Shown here: positions 7,715-8,870 of the stretch, piece after piece | Layout of the letters: each line of letters begins with the position of its first letter | How positions within the stretch are numbered: position 1 is the stretch's first letter | Assembly: GCA_015486615.1 (NCBI GenBank) | Contig: WFRI01000040.1 | Location: forward strand, 1-8,870 | Length of the DNA: 8,870 nt | Source of the DNA: Candidatus Omnitrophota bacterium | Lineage (GTDB): Bacteria; Omnitrophota; Gorgyraeia; Duberdicusellales; Duberdicusellaceae | Direction of reading: 5' to 3' | The notes under the pieces: model-generated | Told to the model about the DNA's origin: nothing | The model's database searches: none | The model's input: the letters and a program-made list of their open reading frames with translations, nothing else | Made by a program: the position numbers and the translations under genes

Positions 7715-8363
7715 ATTCTGGTCTAAGTTTTTTGTCCAGTTCCCTAATATCTACCTCATCAAAGCTCTCCACCACTAAATCCGCCTGCGCCAGCCTCTGC
7801 TTATCCTTATCCCGGGCAACCCCGATACATTTTATAGCAGCATTCCTGCAGGCTAAAACCCCTAAAACCGCATCCTCGCATGCCCAGACATCTTTATTTT
7901 CCAGCCTGAGTTTTTCGCAGGCTTTCAGGAAAATATCCGGGCTGGGCTTGCCATTTTCCACTTCTGAACCGGATACCACAGAATCAAACCGGTCTAAAAT
8001 CCCGGCCTTACCTAAAATATAACGGCAGTTTCTGCTGGAAGAAATAACCGCTGTTTTCACCTGCTGTTTGATAATTTTCTTAATAAACCTCAAAGTATCA
8101 GGATAAACTTCCACTGCCTGTTTTTCTAAAAACCGGTTGAAATATTCAGATTTTAACTCTGCGGCCTGCCTGGCCCGGCTGTTATCATACCCGGCTACTG
8201 CCTTAACCGCATCTATCGCAGAAATCCCGTCAACTTTACTCCTATATACCTGCCAGGAAAACTCTATTCCCAGGCCAGCAAACAGTTTCTGCCATGCCTT
8301 AAAATGCAGAGGCACGGTATTAACTACAACCCCGTCTAAATCAAAAATCACGCCCTTCAGCAT
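7704..8363 (-). CDS. pgmB: beta-phosphoglucomutase-like HAD protein
   Basis: HAD-superfamily enzyme (219 aa) of the beta-phosphoglucomutase subclass. It is expected to convert the beta-glucose 1-phosphate made by the adjacent GH65 enzyme to glucose 6-phosphate. Core motifs line up number for number with Lactococcus lactis PgmB at the N-terminus: nucleophile Asp8 and acid/base Asp10 in FDLDGV, Thr16, and cap residues His20 and Trp24. Motif II is VISSS (106-110), Lys139 lies in GKPSPD, and Glu163-Asp164 are the Mg ligands. The cap loop reads VDGISAID (44-51), so the Arg49 of L. lactis, which holds the distal phosphate, is Ala49 here. It may still be a mutase with another residue doing this job, or a phosphatase on a related sugar phosphate. 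The ATG start has only a weak TAGG upstream; a TATAAT box lies 28 bases before it, so this is probably the first gene of the operon. Confidence 0.85.
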   Translation of the reverse strand: MLKGVIFDLDGVVVNTVPLHFKAWQKLFAGLGIEFSWQVYRSKVDGISAIDAVKAVAGYDNSRARQAAELKSEYFNRFLEKQAVEVYPDTLRFIKKIIKQQVKTAVISSSRNCRYILGKAGILDRFDSVVSGSEVENGKPSPDIFLKACEKLRLENKDVWACEDAVLGVLACRNAAIKCIGVARDKDKQRLAQADLVVESFDEVDIRELDKKLRPEYEK

Positions 8364-8391
8364 AATAATTTGCCTATGTATTAAGAGTAAT

Positions 8392-8397
8392 ATTATA
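8392..8397 (-). promoter_or_regulatory. predicted -10 box of the operon promoter
   Basis: The minus strand has a perfect TATAAT 28 bases before the pgmB start. With 17-bp spacing the -35 position (8415-8420) reads TTTCCA, a 4-of-6 match to TTGACA, so the -35 is weak and may need an activator. Transcription would begin near 8385, giving a short leader of about 20 bases. The surroundings are AT-rich, so a chance match is possible, but position and lack of any other candidate favour it. Confidence 0.5.
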
Positions 8398-8427
8398 TAC
8401 TAAGAACGGACTTTTGGAAAGAGAAAT

Positions 8428-8447
8428 TTGACTTTCATATACGTCAA
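8428..8447. promoter_or_regulatory. TTGAC-N10-GTCAA inverted repeat, possible operator
   Basis: Two five-base arms, TTGAC (8428-8432) and GTCAA (8443-8447), face each other across 10 bases, about one helical turn from arm to arm. An overlapping pair, GACTT (8430-8434) and AAGTC (8446-8450), adds to the symmetry. The site lies just upstream of the predicted -35 region, where an activator or repressor of the operon could bind. The half-site resembles the (A/G)GTCAAA heptad of CtsR but is inverted rather than directly repeated. The arms are short, so the case is suggestive only. Confidence 0.3.
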
Positions 8448-8480
8448 GTCCTATCACACAGTTTTCTTGCGGGTTTAAAA

Positions 8481-8504
8481 TAATTAAGGCTAAAAACTTA
8501 ATTA
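8481..8504. repeat. AT-rich inverted repeat, 8-bp arms
   Basis: TAATTAAG and CTTAATTA are separated by 8 bases; the right arm is part of the 10-base palindrome CTTAATTAAG (8497-8506). It sits between the upstream gene's hairpin and the operon promoter. It is too AT-rich for a good terminator stem. It may be a protein binding site or an accident of AT-rich DNA. Confidence 0.3.
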
Positions 8505-8518
8505 AGAGTATAAACGAA

Positions 8519-8537
8519 ACACTTCTTTTAGAAGTGT
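8519..8537 (-). terminator. weak terminator-like hairpin after the membrane-protein gene
   Basis: On the minus strand ACACTTCT-AAA-AGAAGTGT forms an 8-bp stem with a 3-base loop, followed by TTTCGTTTAT. It begins 36 bases after the stop of the upstream membrane-protein gene, a normal place for a Rho-independent terminator. The stem has only three G:C pairs and the T-run is interrupted, so it would be weak. The perfect arms make chance less likely. Confidence 0.5.
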
Positions 8538-8572
8538 GGTGTCCCGATATATTCGAAATAACCAGACGTAGT

Positions 8573-8870
8573 TTATTGTTTAAATTGTTTTTTTACTTTT
8601 GGGCGAGTAAAGAAAAATATTATCGGGGCAATAGGCAAAGATGAACAAAGTAAAGATTCGATAATAACATCAAACGTAACTCCGTACGTCCCACCTAATG
8701 CCAGACCAAACAAAAATATATAAACTCCTGCTATAGCAGCAATCCAAAGACAGGTGATTCGCGCCCAATTTCTTAATTGCCATATACCAATAGATAATAT
8801 TATTAATAAAACGGCAGCTGCCAATAAAATTAAATCATAGAGCAAAAGCTCATATAGAGCACAATACAAA
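8573..8870 (-). CDS. small integral membrane protein, 5' end missing
   Basis: The last 98 or so codons of a gene that enters from the right edge. The only start in view is a TTG at the very edge with no room to see a ribosome binding site, so the true start is probably outside the window. Three hydrophobic stretches are visible (about residues 5-28, 38-60 and 66-87), joined by short loops. One loop contains QLRNWAR, a pattern common in small uncharacterised membrane proteins. The tail is short and basic (TRPKVKKQFKQ), which suggests a cytoplasmic C-terminus. No catalytic motif is seen and the function is unknown. It is separated from the pgmB operon by 209 bases with a hairpin between, so it is likely a separate transcript. 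Its coding DNA is more AT-rich than that of the operon genes. Confidence 0.7.
   Translation of the reverse strand, partial: LYCALYELLLYDLILLAAAVLLIILSIGIWQLRNWARITCLWIAAIAGVYIFLFGLALGGTYGVTFDVIIESLLCSSLPIAPIIFFFTRPKVKKQFKQ

Noticed and set aside
8364..8572. CIRCE (HrcA) operator or a sigma-32 type heat-shock promoter before the operon
   Set aside because: No TTAGCACTC-N9-GAGTGCTAA element is present, and the CTTGACG match to the sigma-32 -35 lacks a CCCAT-type -10 at the right distance.
1..8870. CRISPR arrays, insertion sequences, tRNA or rRNA genes
   Set aside because: No regularly spaced repeats, transposase motifs, terminal inverted repeats or cloverleaf-like sequences were found on reading both strands.

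Overview
The window looks like part of a bacterial chromosome, probably from an uncultured lineage. Six genes lie head to tail on the minus strand in what appears to be a single transcription unit. A seventh gene on the same strand, a small membrane protein, runs off the right edge. The genes carry McsA-McsB-ClpC, best known from Firmicutes, but the usual first gene of that operon (ctsR) is absent and sugar genes precede the module. The moderate G+C, very tight gene packing and the type of McsA and small membrane protein make me think of Omnitrophota or a related candidate phylum. That is an impression, not a demonstrated assignment.

Layout in the direction of transcription (right to left): the partial membrane protein (8869-8573) is followed by a 209-base intergenic region. 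That region holds a weak terminator-like hairpin, an AT-rich inverted repeat, an inverted repeat of GTCAA half-sites and a perfect TATAAT hexamer. Next come a beta-phosphoglucomutase-like HAD protein (8363-7704), a GH65 disaccharide phosphorylase (7714-5369), a GT4 glycosyltransferase (5353-4163), McsA (4163-3627), McsB protein-arginine kinase (3658-2591) and ClpC (2586-148). The junctions are an 11-bp overlap, a 15-bp gap, a 1-bp TAATG overlap, an overlap of up to 32 bp and a 4-bp gap, so no internal terminator or full promoter fits between genes. The last 147 bases at the left hold no gene I can support, only short TTGGTTA-type repeats.

How the genes may work together: McsA and McsB phosphorylate arginines on damaged proteins, and ClpC recognises phosphoarginine through its N-domain, then unfolds the proteins for ClpP, which is not in this window. 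The upstream half would split an alpha-linked glucose disaccharide such as trehalose, kojibiose or maltose with phosphate to glucose and beta-glucose 1-phosphate, and convert the latter to glucose 6-phosphate. The GT4 enzyme may build or transfer a sugar. Joining disaccharide metabolism to the protein quality-control module without CtsR is the most notable feature; a shared stress-response role is my inference. A second notable point is that the HAD protein keeps the beta-phosphoglucomutase active-site residues but has Ala at the position of the phosphate-binding Arg49.
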